DNA of 64,000 nt from Homoserinimonas sedimenticola (lineage in GTDB: Bacteria; Actinomycetota; Actinomycetes; Actinomycetales; Microbacteriaceae), in assembly GCF_026094475.1 (NCBI RefSeq), contig NZ_JAPELL010000001.1:1078326-1142325 (forward strand). Reading direction: 5' to 3'. The position numbers were made by a program, and so were the translations under genes. Shown here piece after piece: positions 61,483 through 64,000 of this stretch. The notes beneath the pieces were generated by a model, which made no database searches, was not told where the DNA came from, and was given only the letters and a program-made list of their open reading frames with translations. Each line of letters opens with the position of its first letter. The first letter of the stretch is position 1.

Positions 61483-63656
61483 GGGCGGTCCTTGCTTTCC
61501 ACTGGCTCAGCCGGCGGGGGCCCCGGCTCAATCGGCGGGGGCCCCGGCTCAACCGGCGGGGTTTCGACAGGCTCAACCGGCGACGCCGCCTGGATCGCCG
61601 TGATCGCGACCGTGTTGACGATGTCCTGCACGAGGGCGCCGCGCGACAGGTCGTTGATGGGCTTGTTGAGGCCCTGCAGCACCGGCCCGATCGCGACGGC
61701 CCCTGCACTGCGCTGCACCGCCTTGTAGGTGTTGTTGCCCGTGTTGAGGTCGGGGAAGACGAAGACGGTGGCCCGCCCTGCGACATCCGAATCGGGCATC
61801 TTGGACCGGCCGACTGCGGCATCCACCGCGGCGTCGTACTGGATCGGCCCCGCGACGGGCAGCTCGGAGCGACGCTCCCGCACAAGCGCGGTTGCCTCAC
61901 GCACCTTCTCGACGTCGGCGCCGCTACCCGACTCCCCAGTCGAGTACGAAAGCATCGCGACACGGGGGTCGATGCCGAACTGGCTCGCGGTCTCGGCGGA
62001 GGAGATCGCGATATCGGCGAGCTGGCCAGCATCGGGGTCGGGGATGACAGCGCAGTCGCCGTAAGCGAGCACGCGGTCCTCAAGGCACATGAGGAAGATG
62101 CTTGAGACGACCGAGGTGTCTGGCTTCGTCTTGATGATCTCGAAGCTTGGGCGGATCGTGTGCGCCGTCGTGTGCGCCGCCCCCGACACCATGCCGTCGG
62201 CAAGGCCGAGGTGCACCATCATGGTGCCGAAGTACGAGACATCCGTCACCGTCTCGCGCGCCACCTCGAGCGTCATGCCCTTGTGCGCCCGGAGCCGCGT
62301 GTACTCCTCGGCGAAACGCTCGCGGAGCTCGGGGTCGAAAGGGCTCAGGATGCGTGCTGCCGCGATGTCGAGACCGAGCCCCGCCGCCCGCGCGCGCACC
62401 TCCCCCTCGTCGCCGAGGATCGTGAGGCGCGCGACATTCCGACGGAGCAGGATGCTCGCCGCATGCAGGATGCGGTCGTCGCCGCCCTCAGGCAGCACAA
62501 TGTGGCGGTCGGCCTGGCGCGCGCGAGCCAGCAGGTCGTACTCGAACATGAGCGGCGTCACAGTGTCGGAGCGCGAGACCTGGAGTCGGGCGAGAAGCTC
62601 GGATGCGTCGACGTGCTCCTCGAAGAGTGCGATCGCGGTGTCGAACTTGCGGCGTGAGTCCGCGGCCATGCGCCCGCGCGTCCTGGTGACCCGCTGGGCC
62701 GTGTCGTAGGTGCCGAACTCGGTGCGGATGATCGGGATGGAGGCCTCGAGGCCGTCGATGAGCCGCTCGATCTGCGGCAGGAGGTCGAACCCTCCATTGA
62801 GGATGATGCCCGCGAGCGAGGGGAAGGTCTCCGAGCGGTTCGCCATGAGCATCGCGAGCAGCACGTCGGAACGGTCCCCCGCGACCACCACGACCGCCCC
62901 CTCGATCAGGCGCGTGAGGCAGTTCTCCATGGACATGCCCGCCATCACGACCCCGAGCGCCTCGCGCTGGAGGAGGGCCGGGTCGCCCTTGATCTGCGTG
63001 CCGTCAACGGCCTCGAGCAGCTGCTGCATGGTGGGGGCGATGAGGAAGGGGTCCTCGGGCAGCACCCACACGGGCGCGTCGCCGGTTGCACGTGAGAGCT
63101 CGGTGCGGATCTCGTCCATGAGCTCTGGATGCGCTCGGTTGGCGACGACACCGAGCAGGTGCGCGTGCGCGGCCTCCAGCTCCTGCGAGGCGAGGCCGAA
63201 GACCTGGCTCAGCTCCTCCCCGCTGCGCGCCCCCGTCTCCGAAGACTGCCCGCCGAGCACGAGCAGCACGGGCGCGCCCAGGTTGGCCGCGATGCGCGCG
63301 TTGTAGGAGAGTTCGGTCGGGCTGCCCACATCCGTGTAATCCGACCCCAGGATGACGACGGCGTCACACAGGGCCTCGACGGACTTGAAGCGCTCGACGA
63401 TGCTGGAGAGCGCAGCATCCGGGTCCGCGTGCACGTCGTCGTAGGTGACCCCGACGCACTGCTCATAGTCGAGGTCGACCCCATCGTGGCCGAGCAGCAT
63501 CTCGAGCACATAGTCGCGCTCGTCAGAGGAACGGGCGACCGGCCGGAACACGCCGACCCGGCTCGTCTCATGCGCGAGCGTGTCGAGCAGGCCGAGCGCG
63601 ATCGTCGACTTGCCGGCGTGCCCCTCGACGGAGGTGATGTAGATATTCCGTGCCAC
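61479..63656 (-). CDS. pta: Phosphate acetyltransferase (with DRTGG domain)
   Basis: 725 residues from GTG 63656 (GGGTGG 6 bases upstream); GTG 63665 gives 728. An N-terminal dethiobiotin-synthetase-like P-loop domain (TSVEGHAGKSTIALGL), a DRTGG domain (about 215-330) and the C-terminal PTA catalytic domain (DDRILHAASILLRRNVARLTILGD; GMVSGAAHTTAHTIRPSF). The last about 45 residues (SPVEPVETPPVEPGPPPIEP) are an extension made by repeat DNA (61504-61584). It makes acetyl phosphate from acetyl-CoA and is cotranscribed with ackA. Confidence 0.95.
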   Translation of the reverse strand: MARNIYITSVEGHAGKSTIALGLLDTLAHETSRVGVFRPVARSSDERDYVLEMLLGHDGVDLDYEQCVGVTYDDVHADPDAALSSIVERFKSVEALCDAVVILGSDYTDVGSPTELSYNARIAANLGAPVLLVLGGQSSETGARSGEELSQVFGLASQELEAAHAHLLGVVANRAHPELMDEIRTELSRATGDAPVWVLPEDPFLIAPTMQQLLEAVDGTQIKGDPALLQREALGVVMAGMSMENCLTRLIEGAVVVVAGDRSDVLLAMLMANRSETFPSLAGIILNGGFDLLPQIERLIDGLEASIPIIRTEFGTYDTAQRVTRTRGRMAADSRRKFDTAIALFEEHVDASELLARLQVSRSDTVTPLMFEYDLLARARQADRHIVLPEGGDDRILHAASILLRRNVARLTILGDEGEVRARAAGLGLDIAAARILSPFDPELRERFAEEYTRLRAHKGMTLEVARETVTDVSYFGTMMVHLGLADGMVSGAAHTTAHTIRPSFEIIKTKPDTSVVSSIFLMCLEDRVLAYGDCAVIPDPDAGQLADIAISSAETASQFGIDPRVAMLSYSTGESGSGADVEKVREATALVRERRSELPVAGPIQYDAAVDAAVGRSKMPDSDVAGRATVFVFPDLNTGNNTYKAVQRSAGAVAIGPVLQGLNKPINDLSRGALVQDIVNTVAITAIQAASPVEPVETPPVEPGPPPIEPGPPPAEPVESKDRP
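61504..61584 (-). repeat. Tandem GGCTCAACCGGCGGGG repeats forming the 3' end of pta
   Basis: Units start at 61504, 61525, 61546 and 61570 (spacings 21, 21 and 24). They are variants of GGCTCAACCGGCGGGG, and the last two enclose GTTTCGACAGGCTCAACC. That last piece is a repeat seen between genes in many related genomes, as I recall. Read on the minus strand the array encodes PVEPVETP- and VEPGPPP-type peptides. Confidence 0.85.
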
Positions 63657-63720
63657 GGCGCCCACCCTACGCTCGCGCTTCGAGAGAAAACCTAGACGGT
63701 CATGGGATGCCGCGAGCCCC

Positions 63721-63748
63721 GCGTCCCGCGTCCCGCGTCCCGCCTCCC
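63721..63748. repeat. Four 7-bp GCGTCCC units between ffs and pta
   Basis: GCGTCCC is repeated at 63721, 63728 and 63735, followed by the variant GCCTCCC at 63742. The array lies 65 bp upstream of pta and 11 bp downstream of the estimated SRP RNA 3' end. It may be a slippage-prone linker; no regulatory motif is clear. Confidence 0.75.
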
Positions 63749-63758
63749 GAGAACATGA

Positions 63759-63849
63759 AAGACCCCCCGCGCACCCGCCAGAGCCCGGTTACCCTTGCTG
63801 CATTTCTGCCCTGGGGGAGTTGGCCTGGATGGCGCCACGCGGGGAGCCG
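63759..63849 (-). ncRNA. ffs: Signal recognition particle RNA (ffs, bacterial small type)
   Basis: On the minus strand the region reads CCCCGCGTGGCGCC... then CCCCCAGGGCAGAAATGCAG, AGCAAGGGTAACCGGGC and TCTGGCGGGTGCGCGGGG. The 5' and 3' parts pair into one long helix, and the centre holds the conserved SRP tetraloop-like and asymmetric loop sequence (GGGCAGAAATGCAGCAAGGG). TAGAAT at 63856-63861 (as ATTCTA on the plus strand) is a good -10, 6-7 bp from the estimated start; GTCTTT ends it. The 115 bp beyond it to the window end show no gene. Confidence 0.85.
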
Positions 63850-64000
63850 GAGATCATTCTATCGGAAATACGGTTGATGCTCTGCCCCTATGTCGCATGA
63901 TCTGTCACCCCTGTCCAGGGCCGACCGGCTGTCGGCGTCGCAGTAACCGCCCGATCGCCGATCCACGGCGAGCGGTCCTCTCCCACTGCGACAGCGCCAC

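Noticed and set aside
63880-64000. tRNA-Ser or another gene after the SRP RNA
   Set aside because: No cloverleaf and no frame with a start signal was found in the last 120 bp.

Overview
This is a 64 kb stretch of a high-GC actinobacterial chromosome. The family is most likely Microbacteriaceae, judged from gene order (topA-tmk-holB, dnaX-recR-lysC-asd, a tad pilus cluster beside a 6C RNA and acs), many GTG starts, many ATGA/GTGA gene overlaps, and the short intergenic repeats. The family placement is an inference from layout and codon usage. No phage, integrase or IS transposase was recognised.

Region by region. (1) 1-5330: the 3' part of an MHS-type MFS transporter with a tiny membrane-protein partner, a LysR regulator whose stop codon lies in a 22-bp tandem repeat, a flavin reductase, a DUF222/HNH protein and a RarD-like permease. 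(2) 5446-7555: a 68-residue HTH protein behind two perfect palindromes, followed by an ABC exporter. (3) 7556-11561: a type III polyketide synthase, methyltransferase and flavin monooxygenase operon resembling alkylresorcinol/alkylquinone clusters, with a divergent PadR regulator and two dispersed-repeat arrays. (4) 11558-13835: a DUF2510 protein, an rRNA methyltransferase and a VOC protein. (5) 13963-22229: a catabolic cluster for an unknown (probably aromatic) substrate: semialdehyde dehydrogenase, extradiol dioxygenase, FAH-family hydrolase, FAD monooxygenase, cyclase-family hydrolase and a two-subunit CoA transferase, with a nicotinamidase beside it. (6) 22254-33251: cell-envelope genes (a PBP4-like protein with degraded motifs, a secreted CAP-like protein, a 1357-residue Ig-like repeat surface protein, a lipoprotein peptidase), tRNA-Thr and a TetR regulator. 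(7) 33248-41400: holB, tmk and topA, then a tad/Flp pilus operon and a 6C small RNA. (8) 41401-47757: acs, RidA, DUF4177, a PonA2-like PBP, a metallophosphoesterase and tRNA-Pro. (9) 47824-51773: a sensor kinase, a degenerate kinase-like membrane partner, a LuxR/NarL-type response regulator and tdk in one operon. (10) 51896-64000: mqo, asd, lysC, recR, dnaX, a DUF559-type nuclease between two 77-bp inverted repeats, ackA, pta and the SRP RNA.

The most interesting lead is a shared promoter motif, TACCCC or its inverse GGGGTA. It occurs as a palindrome in front of the sensor kinase, and as single or multiple sites in front of the tad operon, the 6C RNA and the secreted CAP-like protein. The half-site resembles the NarL heptamer TACYYMT and the operon encodes a NarL/LuxR-type regulator. 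I therefore infer a small envelope/pilus/sRNA regulon controlled by this three-gene signalling system. Other leads are the 43-bp-period repeat arrays around the polyketide operon, the inverted repeats flanking the DUF559 gene, and repeat DNA that has become the coding tail of pta.
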